The notes: generated by a model not told the origin, from the sequence alone. DNA of 64,000 bases from Lachnoclostridium sp. An138 (GCF_002160765.1 NZ_NFLF01000017.1:1-64000), one strand, 5' to 3'; counted from the first letter of the stretch, positions 32,670-42,266 are shown. Numbers and translations: made by a program.

Positions 32670-34277
32670 ATGCCTACTAACCAAAAATACCATAAAAATT
32701 ATACCGAATTCGGCGAGCCTTATCAACTGGTTTTGCCATTAAATTTGGAAGGTTTGGTTCCTGATGATGATTCTGTCCGACTGCTGAGCCACGAATTGGA
32801 GGAATTAGATTACAGCTTGCTGTATCAGGCTTACTCTGCCAAAGGCAGAAATCCGGCAGTAGACCCTAAGGCCATGTTCAAGATCCTGACCTATGCTTAT
32901 TCCCAGAACATTTATTCATCCAGAAAAATCGAAACGGCATGCAGACGAGATATCAACTTTATGTGGCTGCTTGCCGGGCAGAAAGCACCTGACCACAGCA
33001 CGATCGCACGTTTCCGTACCGGATTCCTGGCGGATGCCTGTGAAGCTCTCTTCTATCAAATGGTAAAGAGACTGAAAAATGCGGGCGAGCTGTCGAAGGA
33101 AACCGTTTTTATTGATGGAACAAAACTGGAGGCCTGTGCAAACAAATATACTTTCGTCTGGAAAAAATCTGTAGGGAAATGGGAAACAAAAATGTTCCAG
33201 AAGATACAGGAGGCAGTTTTGCTTTTGAATCAGGAATACATACAAAGTTTTCAGGTAACTGAAGCCACAAGGACACAGGATCTTCAGGAGATCTGCCGAT
33301 TTTTGGAACAGATCTGCGAAGAACAGCATACTGTTTTTGTCCATGGCAGAGGAAAGCGCAAAAGTCGTAACCAGAAATATCTGGAACTGTTCCGGCGTTT
33401 TCTGGAACGTCAGACAATCTACGACTGGCACACCGCCAGTTTTCAGGGGCGGAATAATTACTGCAAGACCGATCCGGATGCCACATTCATGCACATGAAG
33501 GATGACCATATGCGCAACGCCCAGTTGAAACCGGGATATAACGTACAGATTGCAGTGGACAGTGAATACATTGTGGCAGTGGACATTTTCCAGGACCGTA
33601 ATGATGTCTGGACTCTTGTTCCGTTCTTGAAAAGAATGGAAGAAAATCTTGGATTCCGTTATCCCAGTGTAACGGCAGATTCGGGATATGAAAGCGAAGA
33701 AGGTTACAGCTATCTGAGGGAGCAGAAACAAAAGCCCTATATCAAACCACAGACGTATGAGAAATGGAAAAAGAGGAGTTTTAAAAAGGATATCAGTAAA
33801 CGGGAAAACATGGGTTATGATGAAGGAACAGATACCTATACCTGCCATGCCGGGAAGAAACTGCAGCCGATCTTCCTGAAAAAGCAGACAAGTAAGAGCG
33901 GGTATGAATCGGAAGTAACCGTCTACGAATGTGAAGATTGTATCGGATGTCCTTATAAAGAGAAATGTACGAAAGCAAAAGGGAATAAACGACTGTACGT
34001 CTCTAAAAGTTTTTTAGAGAAACGCCAGGAATCCTATGAAAATATCCTAAGCGAGACAGGGATTCTATATCGGATGAACCGTTCGATCCAAGTGGAAGGA
34101 GCATTCGGAGTCCTGAAAAACGATTACGAATTTCAAAGATTTTTACTCCGTGGGAAAACCAAAGTAAAACTGGAGATTCTTTTACTTAGTATGGGGTATA
34201 ATCTCAATAAACTTCACGCGAAAATACAGAATGACCGAACAGGAAAACATTTATTTCCTGTGAAAAAACTTGCTTAA
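32670..34277 (+). CDS. IS1182-family transposase
   Basis: The 535-residue protein has the family start EPYQLVLPLNLEGLVPDDDSVRLL, an N-terminal helical DNA-binding domain (ALFKILTYAYSQNIYSSRKIE-like) and a DDE domain: FIDGTKLEACANKYTFVWKK (first Asp), TADSGYESEEGYSYL (second Asp) and VEGAFGVLKNDYEFQRFLLRG (Glu). A cysteine block (CEDCIGCPYKEKC) is typical. It appears intact. No strong ribosome site is seen; a TATAAT lies only about 10 bp before the ATG. Confidence 0.92.
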   Translation: MPTNQKYHKNYTEFGEPYQLVLPLNLEGLVPDDDSVRLLSHELEELDYSLLYQAYSAKGRNPAVDPKAMFKILTYAYSQNIYSSRKIETACRRDINFMWLLAGQKAPDHSTIARFRTGFLADACEALFYQMVKRLKNAGELSKETVFIDGTKLEACANKYTFVWKKSVGKWETKMFQKIQEAVLLLNQEYIQSFQVTEATRTQDLQEICRFLEQICEEQHTVFVHGRGKRKSRNQKYLELFRRFLERQTIYDWHTASFQGRNNYCKTDPDATFMHMKDDHMRNAQLKPGYNVQIAVDSEYIVAVDIFQDRNDVWTLVPFLKRMEENLGFRYPSVTADSGYESEEGYSYLREQKQKPYIKPQTYEKWKKRSFKKDISKRENMGYDEGTDTYTCHAGKKLQPIFLKKQTSKSGYESEVTVYECEDCIGCPYKEKCTKAKGNKRLYVSKSFLEKRQESYENILSETGILYRMNRSIQVEGAFGVLKNDYEFQRFLLRGKTKVKLEILLLSMGYNLNKLHAKIQNDRTGKHLFPVKKLA

Positions 34278-34315
34278 AAATAGAAAAAACAAATATCTTT
34301 ATTAAAGTACGCCAA

Positions 34316-34359
34316 AAAACGGAAGTAAGCCACAGTACAGGTGAGATTACTTCCGTTTT
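34316..34359 (+). terminator. Terminator of the transposase gene
   Basis: AAAACGGAAGTAA and TTACTTCCGTTTT form a 13-bp perfect stem, 39 bp after the stop codon. Confidence 0.75.
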
Positions 34360-34524
34360 CCCTTTAGATTAAGCGAGGGAGTCACTCTATCATCTAATTT
34401 GATAATTTTGCGACACTCTCCAAACTGGCCGCGGGAATAGAGCCGGACCCGGAGTATCAATGGAAACGGTCTCCCAGACCCGGCCTGGTCATTTCACATT
34501 TTTTCGCTGCTTCAGAGACAGAAA

Positions 34525-35361
34525 TTAAAGAAAGATCTCCAGGATGACTCCTACTGCTGCCGAAATCACATACAGCAGAGCCAGAATTGCCACATTTTCT
34601 TTCACGGGATGGTTGGTCTTAAAAAGGACAGCCAGCCCCACGCCGGCTCCGGCACAGAGCCCGGCCATAGCGGACGCAAAGCTCAATCCCCCCGCCAGGT
34701 AAAGCTCTGTAATCAATATAGAAGAAGCGCAGTTGGGAATCAGTCCCAGGAGAGCTGTCAGAAGGGGCTGGAACCAGGTGTCCCGTCCCAAAGCAGCAGT
34801 CAGCGTATCTGTTCCTATCCATTCCAGCAGAAGATTCAGCACAAGGGTAAAGACCAGAATATAGACTGTCAGCCGCAGCGTGTGGCGGAGAGCCGGCTTC
34901 AGAATGCCGCCGTGGCCGCTGCAGCCGCAGCTTCTGCATAAATCTTCAATGTGTTTTTCTTCCTTTTTCTTTCTCAGAATCAGGTCTGTCAAATAGCCAA
35001 ACAGAATTCCTATGAGCACCTTTCCTATCAAAAGCTGCGCAATGACTCCCCCGCTTCCCGGATTTCCCAGCAGAATCAGCACCGCTTCATCCGAAGTGGA
35101 AAGGAAGACAGCCAGCAGAGTTCCCAGAGTAATGACGCCTCCGGAATACAGGTTGGCCGCCGCCACGGAAAAACCACACTGGGGAACGCAGCCGAAAAGG
35201 GCTCCCACTACAGGCCCCGCCTTTCCCACTTTTCCGAGTATACGGTTCATATAGTTATTCGAATAATGCTCCAGCGCTTCCAGTGCCAGAAAGGCCGCCA
35301 GCAAAAAGGGTACCATTCTAATCGTATCCAGAAACGCATGTTCCAGCGCATGCAGTATCAT
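34525..35361 (-). CDS. Putative metal/arsenic efflux permease (ArsP/YraQ-like)
   Basis: The 278-residue protein has about eight membrane segments in two halves. Each half has a loop with cysteine: ALFGCVPQCGFSVAAANLY and LLGLIPNCASSILITELYLAGG. A cytosolic loop carries CRSCGCSGHGG, a likely metal-binding patch. These features recall the permeases listed as putative manganese transporters or arsenic efflux proteins. The substrate is not certain. The gene is alone on its strand, next to the IS. Confidence 0.7.
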   Translation of the reverse strand: MILHALEHAFLDTIRMVPFLLAAFLALEALEHYSNNYMNRILGKVGKAGPVVGALFGCVPQCGFSVAAANLYSGGVITLGTLLAVFLSTSDEAVLILLGNPGSGGVIAQLLIGKVLIGILFGYLTDLILRKKKEEKHIEDLCRSCGCSGHGGILKPALRHTLRLTVYILVFTLVLNLLLEWIGTDTLTAALGRDTWFQPLLTALLGLIPNCASSILITELYLAGGLSFASAMAGLCAGAGVGLAVLFKTNHPVKENVAILALLYVISAAVGVILEIFL

Positions 35362-35463
35362 AACTTCATCTCACTTTCTGTTCTAACAGGCTAACAGAAT
35401 ACCACATTCCTGCCTGACGCGCAAGAGAAAGAAAAATCTTTGTTAAAAATTTAATAATATCCA

Positions 35464-35491
35464 TTGCATTATTATAGTAATATGTTATAAT
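35464..35491 (+). promoter_or_regulatory. Promoter of the folate-transporter leader
   Basis: TTGCAT and TATAAT are separated by 16 bp. The predicted start at about 35498 leaves a leader of some 275 nt before the gene. Confidence 0.65.
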
Positions 35492-35497
35492 GGCCTC

Positions 35498-35774
35498 AGA
35501 TGAAGGACAGGGTTTCTAACCTTCATCTCTCCCGCTTAAGCTGGAGAAAGTTTTTGGAAAATAAATAATAGCGAAGTAGGATTTTATGCGTCAAGTGTTC
35601 GCTGGCTGGGGAGTTGCCGCGAAACGAAAAGCAGAGCATGAGAGCTTGGTCTTACGATATAATATCCGCACCCGTTGCTGCAGATGAGTACATCTCATGT
35701 GTGGAGGAGATCGGGCTGGGACAGTCTCGATATTATTTATTTTACCTGACACACTTACAGGAGGTGTATTTTTT
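35498..35774 (+). ncRNA. Long structured 5' leader of the folate ECF gene, family unknown
   Basis: Several paired elements are visible: AGATGAAGG/CCTTCATCT at 35498-35528, CTCC/GGAG around GCTTAAGC at 35529-35546, AGCGAA/TTCGCT at 35570-35603, ATGAG/CTCAT near 35685-35696, and a long-range ATAATATC/GATATTAT pair between about 35660 and 35735. A short CCTG/CAGG stem overlaps the ribosome site. The sequence does not fit the THF riboswitch as I know it, nor other common classes. It is probably a riboswitch-like or other structured RNA controlling the transporter gene. Confidence 0.5.
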
Positions 35775-36350
35775 ATGCAGTTATTTTCAAAAGACGCTTT
35801 TGCGTTCCGGGAACAGTTTCAAAATTTGAAGAAGGTACAGAGCATCTGTCTCTGCGGCCTTTTTGTGGCGGCTTACGTGGCTCTCTCCTTCTTCAGCATC
35901 AAAATGACCGAATTTCTTGAATTCCGTTTTGCCTTTCTGGCTCTGGCCGCGGCAGCCGCCTGCGGCGGCCCTGTTATGGGTATGGCAGCAGGACTTACGG
36001 GCGATGTCATCAGCTTTTTCGCAGCTCCCCAGACAGGTCCCTTTTTCCCTGGCTTTACCATCAGCTACGCGATTCTCGGTTTTCTGTTCGGCCTGATTCT
36101 TTACCGGGCAAAGATTACTCCCCTGCGCGCTTTCGCAGCGGGCCTGGCAGAGTTTATCATTGCCTGCACGCTTAATACCATGTGGCTTCATTTTATGTAC
36201 GGCATGGAATGGGAGTATCTCTTCACCATCCGCCTGATTAAGAACACGGTTTCTCTGGGCGTAAATTCTGTGCTGCTCTTTGTCTTCATGAAGGCCTTTT
36301 CACGGATTATCCTGACCGTCTCGCCGGCTCTCAAGGCATCCCGGCAGTAG
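35775..36350 (+). CDS. folT: ECF transporter S component, folate family
   Basis: The protein has 191 residues from the ATG at 35775 (AGGAGGTG at 8 nt). It has six predicted membrane segments and the folate-family landmarks KMTEFLEFRFAFLALAAAAACGGPVMGMAAGLTGDVISFF and PGFTISYAILGFLFGLILY. It binds the vitamin and works with the shared EcfA/A'/T module, which is not in this window. A hairpin CCGGCAG/CTGCCGG overlaps the stop codon. A long leader precedes it. Confidence 0.9.
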   Translation: MQLFSKDAFAFREQFQNLKKVQSICLCGLFVAAYVALSFFSIKMTEFLEFRFAFLALAAAAACGGPVMGMAAGLTGDVISFFAAPQTGPFFPGFTISYAILGFLFGLILYRAKITPLRAFAAGLAEFIIACTLNTMWLHFMYGMEWEYLFTIRLIKNTVSLGVNSVLLFVFMKAFSRIILTVSPALKASRQ

Positions 36351-36475
36351 AAAAACTGCCGGCATCCCCCCTGAAAGCTGAACGAACCCAGACAGTTCCA
36401 AGCATAACTGCCGTCAGGCACATACTTATTTATTATACCAGACAAAGGGTTGTCGGGAGATAGATAACCTTAAAC

Positions 36476-36513
36476 AGGAGCAGGCGTGGCTTACACGAGT
36501 CACGTCTGCTCCT
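36476..36513. terminator. Hairpin between folT and cbiK
   Basis: AGGAGCAGGCGTG and CACGTCTGCTCCT form a 13-bp stem (one G-U) with no long T tract. It lies between convergent genes and may stop transcription from either side. Two exact copies of CTCCTAAATTTA and a partial third follow at 36509-36542. Confidence 0.5.
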
Positions 36514-36560
36514 AAATTTACCTCCTAAATTTAGCTCCTAAAAAGAGATTTTCTGAGTTT

Positions 36561-37439
36561 TTATAAAGGAAATATCTGATTATCCTCCATGGAAGCTTCT
36601 CCGAACGGCGTTTCAACGGACCTGTGCTCTTCTGCCGGACAGACCTCCCGAAGCCTCTCCTCTGCCGCATGCACATGATCCAGATACATTCTCCTGATAC
36701 CCGGATACTCTCCAAGCCCCTGCATCCTGCAGACTACCTCATAGCCTTCCTTTTCAAACTGGCTTCTCCAGGAATCCTCATCCTCACCGGACATATCATG
36801 AATCGCATGGTCGCCGGCCACCACCATAAAGGGCGCCAGTATCAGTCTTCTGGGTCCCAGCGCGCGGATCTGCTTTTTCAGGGATTCCATGGACGGATAA
36901 GCTTCCACTGTTCCCAGGAATACTCTGGAATATCCCAAATCCTTAAACGTATAATCCAGGGCCGCATAGATGGAATTGGCATAGTGCGTGGTTCCATGTC
37001 CCATCAGTACCAGCGCCTCGTCTTCCTTCAAGTCCGGAAACTCTTCCATCACCGCATGAATCACTGCCTCATTGTCTTCCTGGGAGGTCAGCAGCGGATC
37101 ACCGAAGGCCACGCTTTCAAAAGCGTCCCGCCTCCCCAGCACATCCTCCTTCATCAGATCGTTTTCCACTCCGTTGATCACATGGGTCGGCTGCACAATC
37201 AACTCGGTAATTCCATCCTCGATCATCTGTTCCACAGCCTCGGAAACCGTGAAAACCCGAATCTGATCACGGCGCAGCAGCTTGGCAATAATCAGCTTGC
37301 TGGTCCAGGCCCGGTAAATCCGGTAATCCGGATAAGCTTCTTCGATATCTTTCTCTATTCTGTCAATGGTTTTCTCTCTGGTCCGGTGAAAGCTTGTACC
37401 AAAGCTCACCACCAGAATCGCCTTTTTGGAATCCTTCAT
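36561..37439 (-). CDS. cbiK: Sirohydrochlorin cobaltochelatase CbiK
   Basis: The 292-residue protein begins with ILVVSFGTSFHRTREKTIDRIEKDI, the CbiK start, and has the metal-binding histidines in LMGHGTTHYANSIYAALDY and APFMVVAGDHAIHDMSGEDEDSW. The enzyme inserts cobalt into sirohydrochlorin in the anaerobic cobalamin pathway. The remaining cbi genes are not in the window. It is followed upstream by DUF3786 and RACE genes on the same strand, pointing to corrinoid metabolism. Confidence 0.93.
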   Translation of the reverse strand: MKDSKKAILVVSFGTSFHRTREKTIDRIEKDIEEAYPDYRIYRAWTSKLIIAKLLRRDQIRVFTVSEAVEQMIEDGITELIVQPTHVINGVENDLMKEDVLGRRDAFESVAFGDPLLTSQEDNEAVIHAVMEEFPDLKEDEALVLMGHGTTHYANSIYAALDYTFKDLGYSRVFLGTVEAYPSMESLKKQIRALGPRRLILAPFMVVAGDHAIHDMSGEDEDSWRSQFEKEGYEVVCRMQGLGEYPGIRRMYLDHVHAAEERLREVCPAEEHRSVETPFGEASMEDNQIFPL

Positions 37440-37555
37440 TGCTCCTGTCTCCTTGCTATTGCCTTTCTTTTATCCGCTCTTTTTATACTTCTTCTGTCCG
37501 GCTTCTGGTCTGTCTTTCCATGCCTCTTCCTTTTCTCATCCCCGTTCGGTGGGGT

Positions 37556-38203
37556 TCAGGCTGCCAGAGCTTTCAGTGTAGAGATGGAAATATCACCCAC
37601 CACAGCCAGGTCCTCTGCCTGGTACGCATAGGGGAAGTTGTCCTCAAAGAGGATCTGAGAGGATGGCGGGAACTCCTCGTCTCCGGCCCAGAGAATGAAG
37701 CGCACATGAAGACCATTGATGAATTCAAATTCATAGGAAACATCGCCCAGGCTCAGCTTCTTCACGCCTGGTATTTTTTCCATGCCTTCCGCAAATTTGT
37801 CCAGCTTGAAACCGAAGCCAAATTTCAGCCTCATCAGGCAGCGTCCCTCAAACTGGCGGAAATATACTTCGCCCCAGGGCACTTCCCGGTAGGTCAGGTA
37901 TTTGCCGCTGCTCTTTACCACCTGGGCTGAAATTAGAAAGCGCAGCACAATTATCTTCGCCGGAACCATGTCCAGCAGAAGAAAAGCGCCCTCCTCATTC
38001 TCGTCTTCCTTGTGCACCGCAAATTCCGGAAAATCTACCAGATAGCGGAAGCCCATCAGCCGGATATGAAACTGCTGCTTCTCCTCGTCATACTCTACAC
38101 CGCAGCGCTCGGCCGCTTCCTTCGGATCGATATTCCGATATTCGCTCAGATAGTGCTCCAGGGGAATCCGTTCTTTATTGTCCTTTTCATAAGGGAAATC
38201 CAT
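37556..38203 (-). CDS. DUF3786 protein
   Basis: The protein has 215 residues from the ATG at 38203 (AGGAAAGAGAG upstream). It contains the DUF3786 features DPKEAAERCGVEYDEEKQQFHIRLMGFRYLVDFPEF, KYLTYREVPWGEVYFRQFEGRC and the ending FPYAYQAEDLAVVGDISISTLK. The family is found with corrinoid/methyltransferase genes in anaerobes and has no defined activity. Its neighbours, a RACE protein and CbiK, support that link. Confidence 0.8.
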   Translation of the reverse strand: MDFPYEKDNKERIPLEHYLSEYRNIDPKEAAERCGVEYDEEKQQFHIRLMGFRYLVDFPEFAVHKEDENEEGAFLLLDMVPAKIIVLRFLISAQVVKSSGKYLTYREVPWGEVYFRQFEGRCLMRLKFGFGFKLDKFAEGMEKIPGVKKLSLGDVSYEFEFINGLHVRFILWAGDEEFPPSSQILFEDNFPYAYQAEDLAVVGDISISTLKALAA

Positions 38204-38376
38204 ATTTTCATCTCTCTTTCCTGAGACCTTCTCAGGATTTTCTTCCCGACACAGTCTCATGCTTTATGACAGCATGCCGGCCGGGACATATAGCTCCGGC
38301 CGGTATGCGTATCTGCTCATTTATGTTTCTGCTCTAATTTCTGTCTCTATTTTCCGCCGCCGTTTCCTGTCTCTGT

Positions 38377-40305
38377 CTATTTCTGAGTCACTGACGGAAA
38401 CAGGCTGCTGTCCGTATGAGGCAGGAAGCAGCAGGCCACGAACTCATCCATGTATCCAGGCTCCGTGGAAAGCTCCAGATAAGTCATGTTCTGGGCCAGC
38501 TCATAGACCTTGCGCTCTGCTTTTGTGGAAAGCAGCATGGCATAGGCGCCGGACAGGGAGGAATTGCCGATATAGTGATAATACTCGATGGGAATATCCG
38601 GGAACATGCCGATATTGATAGCATTCTGCATGTTGATGCCGCTTCCGATTCCTCCGGCCACATATACCTGCTCGATCATGCTGATGTCGAAATCCAGACT
38701 CTTCAGCATCGTGCGGACCGCAGAGAAAATCGCTCCCTTGGCACGGATAAAATTGTCAATATCCACCTCGGTGATCTCTACATCCTTTGTGCCCTCTGCC
38801 TCTTCTTCAAAGGCCAGCACATAGCTTCCCATACCGTAGGCGTCGTGCTTGATTCTCTTTCCTTCCCGGATAAATTTTCCCTTGGGGCTGATCATGCCGC
38901 AGCGGAACAGCTCCGCAATTACGTCAATGATACCGGAACCGCACAGGCCTACCGGTTTCTGTCCCTCGTCTCCGATGATCTGGAACGTGGGTTCCATGGT
39001 CTCCTTGTCAATCGTACATGCCTCGATGGCGCCGTCTGTGGCGCGCATGCCGCAGCTGATATCGCCTCCTTCGAAGGCAGGTCCTGCGGAGCAGGCGCAG
39101 CTCATCATGAAATCAGAGTTTCCGAATACCAGCTCGCCGTTGGTTCCCAGATCGATGAACAGTGAGAAGTGGGGCTGGTTCCACAGCATGCTGACCAGTG
39201 TGCCCGCCGTGATATCTCCTCCCACATAGCTTCCGATATTGGGCGCCATGATAATATGTGCGTCCGGATGTACGTTCAGATGGATATCCGACGCATAGAA
39301 GGAATTCGTCTTAAAGAAGGCCGGAATATACGGCTCCATCCGCAGCGGGTCCGCGTTGATCCCCATCAGCAGGTGATTCATCGTGGCGTTGCCCGCCACT
39401 GCCAGACGGAAAATATGGCGGGGACTGATTCCTGCCGCCCGGCACATCTGCTGAATCAGCGGATTCAGCGTCTCAGAAACGATAGCGTCCTGCAGCCGCT
39501 TTTGTCCGCCGGGCTTCGTGGATTCGATAATACGGTTGATAACATCCGCTCCATAACGAATCTGTCCGTTTCCAGTGGAAGCCTTGGCCAGGATCTTTCC
39601 GTTGGTCATATCGACTATGACAGCCGCCACTGAGGTGGTTCCGATATCGACCGCCAGGCCTCCCACAATCAGATTCTCATTGCTTCCTGATACTTCATAG
39701 ACAAAGACATGGCTCTTACTCTGGCTGATCACACACTGCACATCAAAATCGCTGCTTCTAAGCACATCCGGCAGACGGCGCAGCACAGAATAAGGCACCC
39801 GTACGTGCTCAATCCCCGTCTCTTTCTGAAGGGCCCGGATCAGCCGTTCGATATCCGGCATTGTATCGTCCAGACTTGGCGGATTCATTTTTACGGATAC
39901 AATCCTGAGATTGTTCTTCATCGGAAGTCCCGCTTCCTCCACCTTCTCTTTGGACTCATCAAAGATTCTTACTTCTTCCGGGGAGCTCAAATCAGCCACC
40001 TTCATGCGGCTTCTGTAGGCAGACGCAATATCCGGAACCATAATCTCCACGTCTCCCGCCACATGGCTGCAGCAGGCCAGGCGCCATCCCTCCGCGTATT
40101 CCTCATCGCTGATATGGCGGGTCTGTCTGGAATCCAGTTTTCCGCTTAAAAGCTTCACCCTGCACTTTCCGCAGGAACCGTTTCCGGAACAGGGCGCGTC
40201 AATCACCACATTCGATTTGCGCGCAGTCTCCAGAAGATTCTCTCCTGCCATAGTGGAGACCATCACCTTTTCCCCGTTTTCAAATTGAAATGTCACATTT
40301 GCCAT
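38377..40305 (-). CDS. RACE protein: ferredoxin-ASKHA reductive activator of corrinoid enzymes
   Basis: The protein has 642 residues from the ATG at 40305 (GGAGGAAG at 7 nt). The N-terminal 2Fe-2S domain has its cysteines in APCSGNGSCGKCRV and LACCSH. A linker domain and a large DUF4445/ASKHA domain follow, with AVDIGTTSVAAVIVDMTNGKI and FIDLGTNGELVFGNSDFMMSCACSAGPAFEGGDI. Such proteins use ATP to reduce the Co(II) corrinoid of methyltransferases back to Co(I). The methyltransferase it serves is not in this window. Confidence 0.93.
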   Translation of the reverse strand: MANVTFQFENGEKVMVSTMAGENLLETARKSNVVIDAPCSGNGSCGKCRVKLLSGKLDSRQTRHISDEEYAEGWRLACCSHVAGDVEIMVPDIASAYRSRMKVADLSSPEEVRIFDESKEKVEEAGLPMKNNLRIVSVKMNPPSLDDTMPDIERLIRALQKETGIEHVRVPYSVLRRLPDVLRSSDFDVQCVISQSKSHVFVYEVSGSNENLIVGGLAVDIGTTSVAAVIVDMTNGKILAKASTGNGQIRYGADVINRIIESTKPGGQKRLQDAIVSETLNPLIQQMCRAAGISPRHIFRLAVAGNATMNHLLMGINADPLRMEPYIPAFFKTNSFYASDIHLNVHPDAHIIMAPNIGSYVGGDITAGTLVSMLWNQPHFSLFIDLGTNGELVFGNSDFMMSCACSAGPAFEGGDISCGMRATDGAIEACTIDKETMEPTFQIIGDEGQKPVGLCGSGIIDVIAELFRCGMISPKGKFIREGKRIKHDAYGMGSYVLAFEEEAEGTKDVEITEVDIDNFIRAKGAIFSAVRTMLKSLDFDISMIEQVYVAGGIGSGINMQNAINIGMFPDIPIEYYHYIGNSSLSGAYAMLLSTKAERKVYELAQNMTYLELSTEPGYMDEFVACCFLPHTDSSLFPSVTQK

Positions 40306-40571
40306 CTGTCTGCTTCCTCCCGTTCTTCCCGCCGCTGTCGTTTTCCTGCCGGTTTCATCTTCCTGCGGCTGTTTTTCCAAAGCGGTGCGGAATGCCCCGC
40401 TCCCGCCTGAGTTCTCCCTTTATTTCCGCGGCAGTGAGCCAAGCGGACGCGGCCCAGGCCGACGTTATGATTATAGCACATCGAAGCGCTTCCGTCTATT
40501 CCCAAGTCTTCTGTTTTTCAATTTGCGGCCACTGTCCGCTTCTGCCCCTCCTGGCGTACCTTTTCACCTGT

Positions 40572-41984
40572 TCAGCCGTTCCAGCCCGCGATCCGCACCA
40601 GTTCCTGCTCCGCGTACACATAGGCGGACACGGGAAAGTCTCTGTAATTTCCGGTATTGGAGCAGATAAGGTAATCCACAGTACCGCTGCTTTCATCCTG
40701 CACCACCTGGGTAATGATGACCGCATGATGATAGTTCCCGGCCGTGGACATCAGAATCACATCTCCGATGTCCCCCGAATTCCAGGGAACGTCTGTCTGC
40801 GCGCAAAGTCCGTAACCGCTGTTGTTCATGACATAATCCCGGAAGGAATCCACTCCTGTCCACGCAGGAGCCCTGCTGGAATCGGAATACCAGTACCATT
40901 GCGCATCTCCCGACTGGTCCATCGGTATACCGGAGGCATACAGGCACTGGGACACGTAGTTCATACAGTTTCCTCCTGCGCCGTCATAGACGCCCCACTG
41001 GGGATTCCGCTCTCCGGCCCATTCTCTGGCGTAAGCCGCCGCGGCTTCCCTGTCGTAAGCATGATCGGCTGCCGCTGCACCGGTTCTGCCGTCCGCCGCC
41101 GCTTCCCGGCTCTCTATCTGTTCCCGTGCATTCTGAATTCTTTCCTCAGCCATAGCCGCGAACTCCCCGGCAGAGGTTCCTCCCGTACTTCTTCCCGTTG
41201 CGGAATTTTTCCAGCGGATAAAAGAAAAATAGGCGGAATCATAGGCTGCATGATGTGTCAGGCGCCACTGTCCATCCGTTTCCTTTATCACAAAAGAATG
41301 CCAGACGCCGGTGACCTGGCTGTTCGTATCCGGCGTATGCGAAAAACGCATATCCGCGTATTCCACAGCTTCTATCTGAACACAGCCATCTGCCTGCTCC
41401 TCTATATTCTGCACTTCCAGCTCATAGTCATAAGAAAGAAACCTCAGATCCAGTCCGGATGCCTGGCGGATTCCCAGGATCATCTCAAAGACGGCGCGGT
41501 GCATCTCTTCCTGGGTGCTGTTGTCCGTCACTGCGGTCCAGGAAGTTCCGTCCACCTGCGCGCGGAACCGGGCATGTTCCTCATCCTCGGTAAACAGGCC
41601 GCTCAAATCCTGAAGCTGAAGGTATGCCATGCTCTGATAATAAGCGTCCATGAAAGCCAGAACCGGCTCCTGCTGCTCTGCCGTAAGGACCGCCGCTCCT
41701 GACAGCGTATCTCCTGCCGAGATGCTCCCGCTTCCCTGGACTGTCCAGGAATTTCCGCCCGTCTCAGCCTGTTCCTCATCGGAGTTTTCCGTTTTCTGTT
41801 CCTCTGCTCCCTGCACAGCCCCTTCTGCTACATCCTGTCCGGCTGTGCCCGCCTCTTCCTGTACATCTGCTTCTTTCTGAGGGGAAGGCAGTGTCTGCGG
41901 ACTTTCGCCCCTGCCGCAGCCCACAAGAACCGCGAATAAAAGAGCAAAAAGAACTGCCAATTCTCTTCTGTAAATTCTGTTCAC
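40572..41984 (-). CDS. Lipoprotein with C-terminal amidase_6 domain
   Basis: The protein has 470 residues from a GTG at 41984, chosen because AAGGAG lies 9 nt upstream and a lipoprotein signal follows at once (LAVLFALLFAVLVGCGRG). A Glu/Gln-rich linker and a helical domain precede the C-terminal putative amidase domain: YDREAAAAYAREWAGERNPQW, GGNCMNYVSQCLYASGIPMD (Cys) and NYHHAVIITQVV (His). It is likely a surface cell-wall or peptide amidase. It lies upstream of, and divergent from, a two-component operon. Confidence 0.8.
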   Translation of the reverse strand: MNRIYRRELAVLFALLFAVLVGCGRGESPQTLPSPQKEADVQEEAGTAGQDVAEGAVQGAEEQKTENSDEEQAETGGNSWTVQGSGSISAGDTLSGAAVLTAEQQEPVLAFMDAYYQSMAYLQLQDLSGLFTEDEEHARFRAQVDGTSWTAVTDNSTQEEMHRAVFEMILGIRQASGLDLRFLSYDYELEVQNIEEQADGCVQIEAVEYADMRFSHTPDTNSQVTGVWHSFVIKETDGQWRLTHHAAYDSAYFSFIRWKNSATGRSTGGTSAGEFAAMAEERIQNAREQIESREAAADGRTGAAAADHAYDREAAAAYAREWAGERNPQWGVYDGAGGNCMNYVSQCLYASGIPMDQSGDAQWYWYSDSSRAPAWTGVDSFRDYVMNNSGYGLCAQTDVPWNSGDIGDVILMSTAGNYHHAVIITQVVQDESSGTVDYLICSNTGNYRDFPVSAYVYAEQELVRIAGWNG

Positions 41985-42266
41985 TTCGTTCGTCTCCTTT
42001 CCTGCCATTATACTATACAAGTCAAATGCCGTTTCGTCCAATACCCGCTCTCTATGAACGTCTATAGCCGATTCGCATGGACTGCGCCCTGACGTCTGCC
42101 GCCTTTCCATTTTCTCTTTTCATTTTCCGAATTTCTGATATACTTAAATCCGTGGCGTCAATACGGCTCTTTCGTGTGTCGTATGTCTGTCAGAAGCTGC
42201 ACAGGATGAACAACCGTGCCTGCGCGGCTCTGCAATCATTCCAGCAACATAAGGAGTGCTGTTTTT

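Larger units (their letters stand above)
32559..34421 (+). mobile_element. IS1182-family insertion sequence
   Basis: The element is about 1.86 kb and carries one intact transposase gene. Imperfect terminal repeats share GCAAAAT: the left end is GGGGCCGTTGCAAAAT and the right end, read inward, is GGAGAGTGTCGCAAAAT. A hairpin (ATGGAGC/GCTCCAT plus T tract) inside the left end probably blocks read-in transcription, and a strong terminator follows the gene. No target-site duplication could be fixed by eye. It separates the CPBP gene from the permease gene. Confidence 0.75.

Noticed and set aside
35498-35774. THF riboswitch upstream of folT
   Set aside because: A GCGTCAAGTG stretch recalls part of the THF aptamer, but the remaining conserved parts could not be found in order.
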